Shown here: one piece after another, positions 1 to 11,280 of the stretch
Layout of the letters: each line of letters opens with the position of its first letter
How positions within the stretch are numbered: position 1 is the stretch's first letter
From: Umbelopsis isabellina
Lineage: Eukaryota; Mucoromycota; Umbelopsidomycetes; Umbelopsidales; Umbelopsidaceae
Reading direction: 5' to 3'
Assembly: GCA_016758905.1 (NCBI GenBank)
Contig: JAEPQZ010000007.1
Location: 1,115,595-1,179,594 of the forward strand
Length of the DNA stretch: 64,000 nt
Made by a program: the position numbers and the translations under genes
The notes under the pieces: generated by a model
What the model was told of the DNA's origin: nothing
Seen by the model: the letters and a program-made list of their open reading frames with translations, nothing else
Database searches by the model: none

Positions 1-1
1 T

Positions 2-541
2 ATAGCCAGCGATGGTACGACGTCAAATGAAACTCGTCTTGGAGCTGTTCCTGATATCTTGGAAGGTGTAAAGCGATTCGGACTGTCTGGTGACAATGTA
101 CTTGTGATTGGTGGCGATACATTGTTCTTGCATGACTTTGATCTATCACAGTTCTTGGCCACGTTCAAGCAGAACGAAGCGTGTTTGGTCACTGCCTACA
201 AGGTGTCCGACGAAACTGTGCACAAGGTGGGCATCATGGAGATCAACAAGGACGGCCGAATCACTGGATTTGTTGAGAAACCACAGCCCACCGAGACAGA
301 TTCTCGATTCGCTTGTCCCTGTTTTTATCTGTTCCATCAAAAGTCACTTTCTTTATTGGACCAATTTTTAGAAGAATGCCGATCTCGTCAAGCTGGACTA
401 GAAGAATTCGATGCAACGGGTAAATTCCTTGCCTATTTGTATCCACGTTTCGCTGTGCAAACATTCGGCATCTCTGGTAGAATTGACGTCGGCGGCTTGG
501 CCAGTTACATTGAGGCTGCCCAGTACTTTCAGAAACAATAG
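2..541 (+). CDS. NDP-sugar nucleotidyltransferase (partial, 3' end)
   Basis: The frame is open from base 2 and runs off the left edge, so only the C-terminal ~179 residues are present and the first ATG/TTG in the window is not the real start. The segment SDGTTSNETRLGAVPDI is typical of the NTP-transferase fold (glucose-1-phosphate thymidylyl/uridylyltransferase type), followed by GDTLF (metal-binding Asp) and GFVEKP (sugar-binding Glu-Lys). Family members join a nucleoside triphosphate to a sugar 1-phosphate. The exact sugar and nucleotide cannot be told from this piece. It ends in TAG and is followed by a poly-C run. Confidence 0.8.
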   Translation: MASDGTTSNETRLGAVPDILEGVKRFGLSGDNVLVIGGDTLFLHDFDLSQFLATFKQNEACLVTAYKVSDETVHKVGIMEINKDGRITGFVEKPQPTETDSRFACPCFYLFHQKSLSLLDQFLEECRSRQAGLEEFDATGKFLAYLYPRFAVQTFGISGRIDVGGLASYIEAAQYFQKQ

Positions 542-1039
542 AACCCCCCCCCCCCACATGGTGACCCTAATGTCAGCCCCAGTTCCATAGATTACACAAA
601 TATATTTTTTTTACTCGGTTATCTTAGATACATCTTTTATTATCAAATCTGAAACGTCAGGGTTCTGTTCCTTGATCATGTCTTCATTCAGCCATGTTTG
701 CCACCTCTCCCATGGTCAATATTCATGTGGTTTTTGGTCTCGACAGCAAATTGACACTGTCTAATCTCCGGCCCACTTTACAACATCTTATCGCATTGAA
801 AGAATCAAACGTGCCCAGGAGAATAATTTTAGTTTTTGCGACTTTTTGTTTATATTGTACTCAACGTCGTTGGTATACCATATTCGTTCTCGTAATAAAG
901 TAATATATTACAATAGCATGTACATATTATTTTTATAAATATATTTTTTTATTCTCGTTTCTGATGAAGCAAATCGTCTTCTTTTGTAAAGAAAATTTTT
1001 TTGCATAAAAGCCAGGTGCTAAATCACCACCTGTGGGAG

Positions 1040-1070
<31 letters not shown>

Positions 1071-1255
1071 GAGATATAAACAATGAGTAATCACAATAGT
1101 AAGAAATAAAGGGAACATAGACAAAGAGAGAGAGAGAGAGAGGGATATATAGAAGCTAAAGTTATGTACATAAAAATAGAAAAATAAAGAGATATACAAT
1201 ATGCAACAATGAAAAGCATATGGTTGGTTTTTTGGATGTTTCCGAGCAAAGGAAA
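542..1255. other. Intergenic region with (TA)n and (GA)n microsatellites
   Basis: No supported gene. It holds a C12 run just after the nucleotidyltransferase stop, an AT-rich stretch, a (TA)n tract at about 1040-1070 and a (GA)n tract at about 1125-1142. A 69-codon ATG frame at 694-903 has no recognisable features. The right part is probably the 3' UTR of the kinase gene on the minus strand. Confidence 0.6.
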
Positions 1256-2662
1256 TTACATAGCGCACCAGTCGCTGTTGAGGATGTCATTGGCTGTCCA
1301 TCGGCTCTCGGGATTGAGATCAAAGCATCCTCGGATAACTAGCTCCATTTGTGGGGAGATATTTTCTGGCATGGTATATTGACCTTGGATAATTTGCTGT
1401 TGCATTCTTGGTCTGTACTCATCCACAAATGGAAGGCGACCAGCCATCAATGTGTAAAGTATGACACCAACCGACCACATGTCGGCTGATGGGCAACGCA
1501 CAGGCTTTTCTTGTAGTAATTGTTCTGGAGCAGTGTATGCAAGTGAACCACCTGCAGAACCATTTTCCAATTCTGCATAGAGACTATCAGGTGAATGAAC
1601 AGCGTTGGGATTTTGGTATTCAGACAATCCAAAATCGCACAATTTCAGTGTGACATTATCATCAAATAAAATGTTTTCGAGCTTGAGGTCCTTGTGACAC
1701 ACTTTAACTTGATTATGGAGATAAGACAATGCGGAGCAGAGTTGAATCATCAGCTGCTTGGCCAAGCCTTCAGATAATTTGTGAGATGAACTTGATCGAA
1801 TCAACAAATCTAGAAGATTGCCATTAGGGCAATATTCGGATACAACATATGTTGCATAATCGGTTTCCAGAGCATCCAAATATTGTACGATATTCGGATG
1901 GTCAAGAGATTTCCAAATAGCGATTTCTCGTTCCAAACGCATTTGCACTCGCATGTTTTCACGCTCATCGATCTCAACAGTTTTGTTGGTGACTTTGACG
2001 GCAACCTTTTTGCCATCCGAAATCTTGAAGGCTTCTCTAACGGTTGAGAAACCTCCGTGGCCAATGGATTTTCCAAGAACATAATCACCAATTTCATCAC
2101 CGTCGAAAGCATAGGTGGGCTCAGCTGGCGAAGCAAAACTAGACAAGAAAGAAGCTGCTGGAGACTTTGCGTTTCCCCATGACGAGGCTGAAACGCCTAT
2201 TGGAGATACATTAGGGTGAGATGATGGTAGGGTGTTAGAGCGTCGAATGATTTCGCATTTTCTTGCAGTTGTACCAGGGCTAGTCCATTGCCGATTGTGC
2301 CGTGCAGACAGTGCAATAGGTGACAATGAATTATTGTTTGACAAACTCTGACTTGCTTCAACGCCAGAAGTGACAGACGATGCAGATGAAGACGGTGAAA
2401 GGTCTGGCAAACGTGACATTGACGTCGACGGTTCCGTTGTTCTTTTGTCATGAGGAAATCCTAGTTCCTTATAGATGCTGCCATAAACCTTTTCTTCATC
2501 AATAGAAGGTCGGCGAGAATCGGATGAGTTATAGTTGATTCCCAGCGAATCTGTTTTGATAGAAAGACCATGATGCACTCTAGGATGATGATGTGCAGGA
2601 CGAATAAATTGAAAATATGAGTTGAAGCCTTCTTCTTGTGTTGAGTTGTCTACTGGTTGCAT
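1256..2662 (-). CDS. Serine/threonine protein kinase (YPL150W/CAMK-like)
   Basis: Single exon, 468 residues. The N-terminal ~195 residues are low-complexity and rich in Ser, Thr and Pro, with probable phosphosites. The kinase domain (~196-465) has a glycine loop (GKSIGHGGFSTV), the VAIK-type Lys in VAVKVTNK, catalytic loop CHKDLKLENIL, DFG and YTAPEQ as the APE motif. The catalytic loop reads HKD instead of HRD; the catalytic Asp and metal-binding Asn are kept, so activity is likely. The overall layout resembles fungal YPL150W/ppk16-type kinases, but the orthologue is uncertain. It shares a 207 bp divergent promoter with APN2. Confidence 0.85.
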   Translation of the reverse strand: MQPVDNSTQEEGFNSYFQFIRPAHHHPRVHHGLSIKTDSLGINYNSSDSRRPSIDEEKVYGSIYKELGFPHDKRTTEPSTSMSRLPDLSPSSSASSVTSGVEASQSLSNNNSLSPIALSARHNRQWTSPGTTARKCEIIRRSNTLPSSHPNVSPIGVSASSWGNAKSPAASFLSSFASPAEPTYAFDGDEIGDYVLGKSIGHGGFSTVREAFKISDGKKVAVKVTNKTVEIDERENMRVQMRLEREIAIWKSLDHPNIVQYLDALETDYATYVVSEYCPNGNLLDLLIRSSSSHKLSEGLAKQLMIQLCSALSYLHNQVKVCHKDLKLENILFDDNVTLKLCDFGLSEYQNPNAVHSPDSLYAELENGSAGGSLAYTAPEQLLQEKPVRCPSADMWSVGVILYTLMAGRLPFVDEYRPRMQQQIIQGQYTMPENISPQMELVIRGCFDLNPESRWTANDILNSDWCAM

Positions 2663-2869
2663 ATATAATAGGGAAAAGCAGAAATAAGGAGAAGAGGAAT
2701 AAGATGTAATGAGAGATAAAACCGGAAGTCCCTACTGATAAGAAATTTTTCACCAAATGATCTTTCACCCGGTTGGTATCTTTAGCCAATCAGCTTGCAA
2801 GATCTGCTCATTCCCTGTTTTCAAGCCTTACTGCGACACCCGCCTGCGCACGAATGAATTCATTTCGTA

Positions 2870-4997
2870 ATGCGCATTGTCACATGGAACATTAATGGCA
2901 TTCAAACTATACTACAGTATCACCCTTGGAATGAAACAAAGAGCTTCAAGGTACACTTTCTAATCAGTTTACTTACTCTAATTACCGGGGCTTCTGTCAA
3001 ACCCTTGAAACTAAATATGTTCCCCCCCCCACCACCGCATAGAACCTCTTGGACTCGTTAGACGCTGATATCATCTGGTAAATACAACAGCAGCGTGTAT
3101 GCAATGCTATGCAAATAACTTAGTTAATGACGAACAAACATTTCGTTTCCAAAAAACAATTAGTTTACAGGAAATTAAATGTAGACGCACAAAAATTACA
3201 CGGGAATTCGCTTTAGTGCCGGGTTACGACGCGTATTTCTCATTTTCACGTTCAAAGCATGGCTATTCAGGTGTCGCGGTTTATGTTCGGCTTCCGCTGA
3301 ATCCCATTTCTGCGGAGGAAGGCATCACTGGTCATGACCTGAATCACGCCACATTTGAACCTTCATCATCCATAGAAACACACGCCATGCAGCTAGACGC
3401 AGAAGGTCGTTGTGTGATTCTGGAATTCGACCTGTTTGTGCTCATGTGTATATACTTTCCAAACGACGCAAGCGAGGAGCGTCGCTCTTTTAAAATGGAT
3501 TACCATCGATGTGTTGAAGAACGTACACGGCATTTCCTAAATCAGGGCAAAAATGTGATTATTGCTGGGGACGTAAATGCAATGCATAAGGAGATCGATT
3601 GCTGTGACCCCAAAAAAAACATGAAAGAATGGGGTATTACACAGTTTCAAGACTTGCCTGGTAGACAATGGTTGGACCAATTTTTAGCTCCTAAGGGTCC
3701 TATGATAGATCTTTCAAGGCGTTATCACCCAACCCGCCAAGGGATGTTTACCTGTAAGCTGATAAGATAACACTCATCTTTATTTACACCATGTCATAGT
3801 GCAGATTGTTCAGATGACTTATTTTATTTTTTGCAAGGTTGGAATACTAAAATAGACGCAAGAGCATCGAACTATGGCAAGTATTTTGTCTTAAACGTGG
3901 CTCAGCTGGGTTCGCCCCGGGGGGAGGCATAGAATCGACGGCTTTGTGACCCGACATTCAGGCAGTAAACTAACCTTGTTCCCAAATTCAACAGGTACTC
4001 GCATTGACTATGTCTTGGCTTCTCAAGGCTTAGAACCTTGGTTCAAATACTCGGATATTCAGGCAGAATATCGTGGTAGTGATCACTGCCCTGTATATGC
4101 CGATTTTTATGACACAATTGAGATAACGAATGCGGATGGAAGCACCAAAAAAGTAGATATTCGTGACCACTTGACCAGCGATATCCTGGATGATAAGTCA
4201 CAAATTGCTGCAAAGAATTTCGACGAATTCTCGAACAAACAGAAGAAGCTGTCTAGCTTTTTCTCAAGCAAGCGGTCTATAGATATAGACGGAAGCGTGC
4301 AGAACCAATCTGCAAGTATACCCCAAAGCAATACACCAATGCCGTTAGAATCACCGTTAACAGGAAACTCATCGGATACGTCTTCGTCTTCTCAACCTGT
4401 CAAATCCAAAAGTATATCTAATGTATCAACATCTTCCATATCCCAGTCCAGGAAAAAGTTTAAACCGACAATCGCTAAACCTACAACCCCACCTAATCAA
4501 AAAGCAATAAGCGCATTTTTTACTCCGTCGTCTGCCAAAAAACAGTCAGCATCGCAAGTTTCTAATGACGGCAGCGAACCTGCGAGCTCGGTACAGCAAA
4601 CGGATGAAAATGAAGATGAAGAATTTGTAGATATAGAGTTACTGATCAAGCAACATCAGCAGACTGTACAAGCTGGCAATCAGTGGAATGCACTTTTTAC
4701 CCCGCGGCGCTTAATACCTAATTGCAACGTGCACAAGGAACCATGCAAGGAGTTTGTTGTGAACAAAAAAGGCCCCAATCACGGGCGGCGCTTCTACCTA
4801 TGTTCAAGGTAGGAACATCCAATGTTACACAGCACCATTTGGTACAATGCCAAACTTGAAATTTTTACTAAATGCATTCGTTGATGGGGTTTTTTAGACC
4901 TGTGGGACCGCAAGGCGAGGCAGATTCTATGGAATATCGTTGCAATTATTTTATATGGCAAACCGAGTTTGATAAGAAGCGATCTGATACAAAATGA
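2870..4997 (+). CDS. APN2: AP endonuclease 2 (APN2), class II, exonuclease III family
   Basis: Six exons reconstructed: 2870-2950, 3043-3077, 3164-3753, 3838-3876, 3995-4808, 4898-4997; all junctions keep frame. The protein begins MRIVTWNINGI (catalytic Asn) and has CLQEIK (metal-binding Glu), AGDVNA, FTCWNT, GTRIDYVL and GSDHCPV (catalytic His), the full exo III/EEP active-site set. A Ser-rich linker follows, with KKLSSFFSSKR and KAISAFFTP, which look like PIP-box-like PCNA-binding motifs. The C-terminus is a GRF zinc finger (NKKGPNHGRRFYLCSRP...RCNYFIW). The family cleaves DNA at abasic sites and trims blocked 3' ends in nuclear base-excision repair. Intron 4 has a GC donor (GCAAGT). Confidence 0.93.
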
Positions 4998-5383
4998 GCC
5001 TAAAAAACAAACAATGGTGAGCGGAAAAGGTATTCCAACTTTGGCGTGAGGCGTTGAAAACGACTATTAGAAAACATGAAGAATGAGCCACATCAACTAA
5101 AATGCTTGAGTGGGAGTACACGAAATAAATATCCATGCATACATGCATAACATTGTAAAATAAATGGCCATCAATTTTAGTCAATAGAGTGAAAAGGTGT
5201 AAATGTCTAAGAAAATAAAGGTGAATAATAATTATTTACATAAAACTAGTTGATAGTCAGTTTCTAGTTGATAAAAGGTATAGAAGGGAGAACGGGGGAG
5301 GTTAATGCAAATGCAAACAAATGGTTAAAATAATTACAGCCAAAAAGTAACAGAATTGATATCCAAAAAGTTCAGATTTTGTA

Positions 5384-6406
5384 CTAGTTGTGAACGGGTG
5401 TACGGTTCAGCGGGTCAAGATTACTGGCCTGTCGATATCCAGGAGATTCCTTAAAGGCGATGGAAGCTTTGATACTTGCTACAAAGAGCATATGGACGCA
5501 TTCTGTTAAAAGTTGATGGATTTGATATTTTTCATCAATATTAAGAATGGTTTTGACCAAGTAAATTAAAAGTTCCTGTATGCGCTGCGTGATACGTAAT
5601 TTTGTATCAGTCAGCCGTATCAATCGGTAGCTCCCCTTAATGAACGAAAATGCAACACCTGTTTGGGTGGTGGTTGGATTATATTTTGTAAGTCAGAGTA
5701 CAAGACTCCTATAAAGATACTGGCATTGAAATATAAACTTACCAGGGACAGGACTGGCTTTGATAAGCTTGGCACAAGAGACCGTGATATGCACGATAAG
5801 GTCACTAAATGACTTTAGATTAGCAATCATCTGTACTTCTTGTACGGACTCAAAGGTGGATGGAAGCTCCAGCTTTCTCTCTAATAATCTCAATTTGGAT
5901 TCCAATGCTTTTCGTGTATCGGGATCGCTTTCCACTGCGGAGCCGAAATAAGGAGTTAGACAACTTTGTGCACAACAATAACATAGATAGATGGAATACA
6001 TACCTGGCAGCCCCATGACGATCTTGTCTAACCCATGCAGATAGATATCTAGAGCTATAGTATCGTTGCCCTCCTGATATTCTACGGCTGCCAACTCGAC
6101 CATCCGCAATCCTTGAATGATGCTTTGTCTGTCTAACTTTGTCAATTGTTTGGAGCTTATTCTTTCGATAATGGATTTGGAGCTGATCCCATTGGCTACT
6201 ATCAAATTATTTCTTTCAACGGAGGAATAGGAAGGAGGAGGTTGGGTATCGGACGAAGTTGAAAGGCGGGATGGGGAAGACTGAGTAATATTGGGCCGTG
6301 GTCCGTAAGTCATGGAGACTTTTCGGATGCGACCTCCGATAACTGGGATATCTCCAGCTCGGCTGACAGCAAAGTTAATCCACTCTGCCGTTCTGTTTTC
6401 AGTCAT
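5384..6406 (-). CDS. PPxY- and MIT-like-domain protein, copy A
   Basis: Three exons (6004-6406, 5743-5934, 5384-5658) give 289 residues. The N-terminus is Ser/Pro-rich with a PPSY (PPxY) motif near residue 50. Then comes an MIT-like helical region: DRQSIIQGLRMVELAA, then YQEGNDTIALDIYLHGLDKI, which matches the A-x3-Y-x-x-GN-x-x-A-x3-Y-x-x-G pattern of MIT domains. The C-terminal half is helical and ends in ASIKASIAFKESPGYRQ. A paralogue lies at 34885-36084 with the same order and largely the same introns. Families with MIT and PPxY motifs often work in endosomal sorting with Rsp5/NEDD4 ligases and ESCRT; that role is inferred. Upstream in-frame codons beyond 6406 have no ATG context I trust. 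Confidence 0.75.
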
Positions 6407-8526
6407 TCTAAATACGAGTAGGAGATAGAGAGAAGAGTGTGAATGAGTGAGGAGGAGAGGTTTGGAGAGTAATTGCTGATAGGCATCAAAAATATAAAAA
6501 TTTACAAGACTAACCCTTGCCCCATTGGCCCGACCCAACATGTGAAAAAACTCAACTCGGGAAGCACGTTTTTTCACCACAGCCATTTGACATGTTGTGG
6601 AAATCACTTGAGATGTCACCTCCTCTTTGTCAAATCACCCCTTACAAAATATACAGGCTCTACAACAAAATGCCTCGGTATTCTCTATCAGCCTATCGTT
6701 GTTGATCTACCAACTATACTCTGTTTGTATTGCTAAATTGTAGCATTTAACTCATATATATGAAATCCCTCCTCGCTACTCTCACTCTCTTATGATCATA
6801 CAAGCTGACCCGTAGTTGCAGAAAATACGAGTATATTACTATGTATATTGCAAAAAGTTGACGTTGTTATTGAAATATCAAACACGGAAATTGGTAATCT
6901 TTTAATACCCCAAAATTTTGTAATTGCTGCCTGGTTGAGTATATCCTAGGTTGGGCAAAATATTGACTTTCCAAAAATAGGAAGTGCAGCAGGGTCCAAA
7001 GCCTTTGCTTGGAGTGATATTGTTTACTGTGTGTTCCTACTAAGTGGTATACCGGACAAGCGGGTTCCGAGTCATTGGTATGCCCTAAGGGATCATACAG
7101 ATGTCTTTAAGATAAATGCTCTGCTTCTCTACGTTGAAAATATTCAACATCAGCCTTATCTCTACAGTGGTTTCGCATTAGATCTTACACCGATTTGAAA
7201 GGAGCATTTTAATCATGCATAGCACAATAAACAAACAGCGGTACACAATCTTTTAGAAATTTTATTCTGTTGGCCCTGTGAGCTCTCCCACTAAGCCAAG
7301 CATCCATTATGTCGAAGGGAAGAACCTGTCAAAGCTTGACAATGAATTCTGCCCCATATAACTGCGAACATTGTTATAACGCAATAGTGTATGATATGTT
7401 CGTGTGGGAGAAGCTGGGACTGAGCATAGTTATAAAACTAGGGTATGCTTTAGCCAGTTTAAGATACCACCTGGAATCAACCCAGCATCAGAGTCTTGAT
7501 GTACTCAATATGTGATTGAACGGTAGCAAAATCACCGCTAGAGTATCCCCAAAAAGCTATGTGTGCGTCCGATCAGATTGCACCGTGCGTAGAGAAATTA
7601 TTCTTCTCATAAGTACCCCGCTCTCCGTCATACTACGTTTGGTATTGTTGGCTTTAATCGGTGTTAGTGTGGTGACAGTAAAAGATGGCTTCATCTGGTG
7701 CGTCTGTAGTGCAGTGGAGGAATTACCAGGCATTAATGATAGCACCACGGCCTTTTCATGGTTAGTCCTTGTTGGTGAGCTGACGAAGCTACCGTCATCA
7801 TACAAAATGAATGCACGCCACGATTTTGGACCCCACAAGTACACTAGCATCGCCAAACAAATGCTAAGAGCTTAAAGAAAATTTAAAGTGGGAGATAGCA
7901 GGTGACTGAGTTACAGGCTTTGGTAAGTATACCATACGAATGAGTGAGAGTTATGTGGATGACCGTGACCCAGCGATCGTTGTATTCATGAGATATATCA
8001 TTTAGTGCAATTGTATGGATGAAACTCTCGCTGCAACAGGTTAAGAAGTCTGCGTCATGCGCAGTAGAAAAAGAGTGCAAAGCTATATTTTACCAATGGC
8101 TCTCATCATGTGCAGTCCCAACTAATCCACCATTTCCTATTTTTAGCTCCAAGTCGTCAACATGAGCATGGCGATGGTATAGTAGTGGGCACCGAAAATT
8201 ATTAAGCTTGAGCTTTCAACTTTTTGTATGCAATGCCATAACCGAACCCCCGCGTCTACCAGATGAGCAAGGTTATGGCTGGTAACACAAAACTTTGAAG
8301 CATGCAAAAGTTTAACAACGAACAATTGTAAAGTTAACGTTGCTGCACCACTTTGACAAATGTTTGCTTCCAAATGTAGGCAAATTCCAAAAATACTAAA
8401 AATCTATCCCAGGAATACTCCTGCATGGCGCCACTTACCTTAACAACATTGTACCAGCTTCGCACACACATACATATATATTGGGAGCAATCTCTGTAAT
8501 ACTTGTCACCATCACTTTTCACCAGT
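6407..8526. other. Long intergenic region, possible decayed coding remnant
   Basis: No intact gene supported. The left part is the promoter of PPxY/MIT copy A. From about 6950 to 8140 on the plus strand there are stretches that read like protein but are broken by stops (see findings). Frames at 7309-7515 and 7516-7875 follow one another across a stop, with no recognisable domain. The right end (8460-8526) is the promoter of the secreted protein at 8527 and contains a TATATATA-like stretch at 8474-8481. Confidence 0.4.
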
Positions 8527-9009
8527 ATGATCAAACTCATCTTGTCGATCTTGGTTGCTCTAGCTCTTTGCGTCTCTGCTGCCCCTGCCAAGACTACACC
8601 CATGGCTGGCACTTTTGCAATCCATTTCCATTCCTATTTGGACGGTGAGGTTGTGCTTGTCAAGAATGATGTGGCAAATAAGCCTGGCTCGTTCTTGTAC
8701 TTTCATATCAAAGAGGGTCTTGAAACAAATGCAACCTACCATGACTACAAGATTCAATTTCGCAATGGACACGACTGCAAGCATGTTATGGGCCAGGTGG
8801 TTGATGTCGATACTCCACCATTTAAGATTAATGCCCAAGGCGGAACAGATGCTTGGTGTATCGATAAAAGTCTCGATATGACCAAAGTCAGTACGGTTCA
8901 AGTGCTCTATAAAAATGAACCCGTTGCTTGCTCTCCTCTCGTAGCTGACCCCAACTTCAAGATCAAGCATCCTACTAAAGTCAATGCTTGTATTCGCGGA
9001 AGTGTTTAG
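8527..9009 (+). CDS. Small secreted protein, four cysteines, unknown function
   Basis: Single exon, 160 residues. The start is the ATG at 8527, because the longer frame from 8503 starts at TTG. MIKLILSILVALALCVSAAPA is a clear signal peptide with likely cleavage after SAA or SAAPA. The mature part (~140 residues) has four Cys (HDCKH, AWCID, VACSP, NACIRG), consistent with two disulphides, and a mix of beta-type segments. I do not recognise a family. Small secreted cysteine proteins in fungi may be surface-active, adhesive or effector-like; nothing here decides which. Confidence 0.75.
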   Translation: MIKLILSILVALALCVSAAPAKTTPMAGTFAIHFHSYLDGEVVLVKNDVANKPGSFLYFHIKEGLETNATYHDYKIQFRNGHDCKHVMGQVVDVDTPPFKINAQGGTDAWCIDKSLDMTKVSTVQVLYKNEPVACSPLVADPNFKIKHPTKVNACIRGSV

Positions 9010-9688
9010 CCGGTCCTTATATATGTCTTCGATTATGAACAATACCAATTAAAAAACTTTTAGTGTAACATGTATTACAGAGAAGCTGACTTCACTGGTT
9101 TCTAATATGTCTGCCAATGTATTTGGGTATTTTTGGAGTGATTAGCTGACTCAAGGAATTAGGAAGCATGAATAATTGTATTAGCAACAATAGATTATAA
9201 CATTAGCGACTTGAGGAGTTTCTAAACGCGCTGACATAACGCGAGCGCGCTCTCAATTGAAATTTATCACAACACAATTCTCCCGATTGGTGCTGCTCTT
9301 TTGTTTCAGCCAAGTCAGGCAATTTGCCTATTTTAGCATCTCATCCCAGCTTCGATAGAACGCTCTTCAGAGATACCTGATGCATTTGGCATTGTCAACC
9401 TGTTGAAAATAGTACGTCATAATGTACGTTAGCTGCTGCTAATTTGCTCATTCATTATCACGTCTGCTTTGAAAAACAAAGAAAGTCAGATTAGCCAATA
9501 ATAAGCGCCAATATAATAATAGCTCTCAACGTTGAGTGGTGCATTGGAAACAATCGGTATTATGTGAAATTTGTTCAGAAGTTTATTATTTCATTTACAA
9601 TATTTAAGTATCATATACACTAAATTAGAGTTATATGGATATATACAGGCAGTTGTGGATATAGCACAGATATCACCTTGACGACATT
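9010..9688. other. Intergenic region between two convergent secreted-protein genes
   Basis: I see no gene, RNA or clear repeat here. It must contain the 3' ends of both flanking transcripts. The sequence is AT-rich with no long open frame. Confidence 0.5.
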
Positions 9689-10096
9689 TTACTGAGTGAG
9701 CTTAAAGTTGTCACTGATGAGGATACAGTGAGGACCCTTGGAGGTCTCGCCCCAGATACGGAACCAGTAGTCGCCATCGTTGAGTTCAACGTGGCTAGGA
9801 ACATTGACATTGACAGTCTTGGACAACTCAGTGGCAGGAGTATGTCCAACATACAAATCAGTGATAAGACCGTGCTTGTTGAACAACTCAATGGCTTGGA
9901 AATCCTTGACAAGAGAGTCACCAACTTGCCACTTTACAGAGATGGATTGTCCGTCCTTAATGGTGCTTGTGCCCAAGCTCTCTAGAGAAAAGCCATTGCA
10001 GATGGCAAAGGGATCCTGGGAGGCATTGATAGGAGCAGCGTTGGCAGAGAGGAGGGCTCCGAGAGCAAGAGTAAGGTAGAGCTTGAGAGAGTACAT
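9689..10096 (-). CDS. Secreted Kre9/KNH-type (Ser-Thr-rich surface) domain protein
   Basis: Single exon, 135 residues. The start is the ATG at 10096; the longer frame upstream begins at TTG. MYSLKLYLTLALGALLSANA is a signal peptide. The mature part is a beta-sandwich-like domain: SISVKWQVGDS, AIELFNKHG, VNVPSHVELNDGDYWFRIWG, and GPHCILISDNFKL at the end. This pattern (SW...W, DYFFRIWG..., S..F.I) is that of the yeast cell wall synthesis Kre9/Knh1-like domain found in many short secreted fungal proteins. It lacks a GPI tail. A TATATAAAG box lies 65 bp upstream. The cell-wall role is inferred. Confidence 0.75.
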   Translation of the reverse strand: MYSLKLYLTLALGALLSANAAPINASQDPFAICNGFSLESLGTSTIKDGQSISVKWQVGDSLVKDFQAIELFNKHGLITDLYVGHTPATELSKTVNVNVPSHVELNDGDYWFRIWGETSKGPHCILISDNFKLTQ

Positions 10097-10160
10097 TTGA
10101 TATATGAGTTGAGACTGCTTGAGAGAGTTAATGATCAAGTGGAAGGCGTAAATTGATGGT

Positions 10161-10169
10161 CTTTATATA
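10161..10169 (-). promoter_or_regulatory. TATA box of the Kre9/KNH-type gene
   Basis: On the minus strand this reads TATATAAAG, 65 bases upstream of the ATG at 10096, a usual position for a TATA element in a strongly expressed fungal gene. Confidence 0.55.
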
Positions 10170-11280
10170 TTCGTGGTGAACAATGAGATGACAAAGTTGG
10201 GAAAGCGGATGTTAAAAAAATAATGTTTGACCCAGCCAGCCTCCTCAACAAATTTTCCATTTGCCGAGCAAGGAAATTTCTATTCAGTTCAGTTACTGAA
10301 AATATCAGAGCTTTTTTCGTCAAATGTTGACTGCAATTTTTATTTTTTGTTTTTACTATTTCTCTACTTCTTTACTATAGAAACTTCAAGTTGCAGACTT
10401 GTACATGTTGAGTCGGAGACTGGACAGAATATATGCGCATTACCATCTACATACACCATTGATAGGACTAGTGTGTGAAGATGGCGTACAAGCAAGTGTG
10501 ATGTGAAGCATAAGGAGCGGAGTCGAACTCAAACTGTCTACCATTTTACAATGCAGACGTGAAACATAACTCATCATGTTTGTCTATTTTTACGTTTATG
10601 TGAACGCGAAGATTTGATCGGTAAATCAAGGTACCATTACCGTCTAAAAGATGATGGCGACGACTTTTTATTCAATTGTTATGTCATTCAAAAATTACCA
10701 GCCATATTCCTTTGACATCAAAGTATTTTGCTACAACACTTTTAAAATTTTTGGCAATGATCATTCACATCGGTAAGTCACATGTAGCACAGCATATCGA
10801 TATATGACACTCGATGTACAACAAGAAATTTTATGTATATGATCCTGTCATGGGCTGATTTCAAGCACTTTTAAGGAGAATCATGTTATACGTTACAAAG
10901 CAGAATGATGAGCAGGTTGAGCTAACCCGCCCCGCCTGCTCAGGTCAATTTGGCAGAGGCAGAATTGGGCTGAGAGGAAAAAAAGTCAGCACAACGTCAC
11001 CTGAATTGTCTCCGCCCAGTAGGTGCACCGTCCCCGCTCACGCTCCCCTTCTGTAATCCTTTCAACCCATTTTGTAAGCATCCAGTATATACTGTTGTTG
11101 GTCAGCACTTGCAGTTGACTCTACAGCTGGTGTGCCAACTCTCATTCCAAATTGCACCAACTAATTACATCTCTTTTTCCAACGACAGTTCTAAATTTGT
11201 TTGGGGCGGCTTGACCATTTTCTGAATCCTTGAACAGTCACCCAAACGCCTTTTTACATCAACCAATTACAAAATCACTG
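10170..11280. other. Intergenic region upstream of GSK3
   Basis: Divergent promoter space between the Kre9-type gene and GSK3. I find no supported gene. A CT/CCG-rich block at about 10920-11060 may be the GSK3 core promoter/5' UTR. A TTCGA-containing stretch near 10510-10560 was considered as a tRNA and rejected. Confidence 0.5.

Noticed and set aside
10505-10575. tRNA-Tyr-like 3' half (GTTCGACTCC on the minus strand)
   Set aside because: A B-box-like T loop and a GUA-like loop are present, but no pairing 5' acceptor or D arm lies at the right distance.
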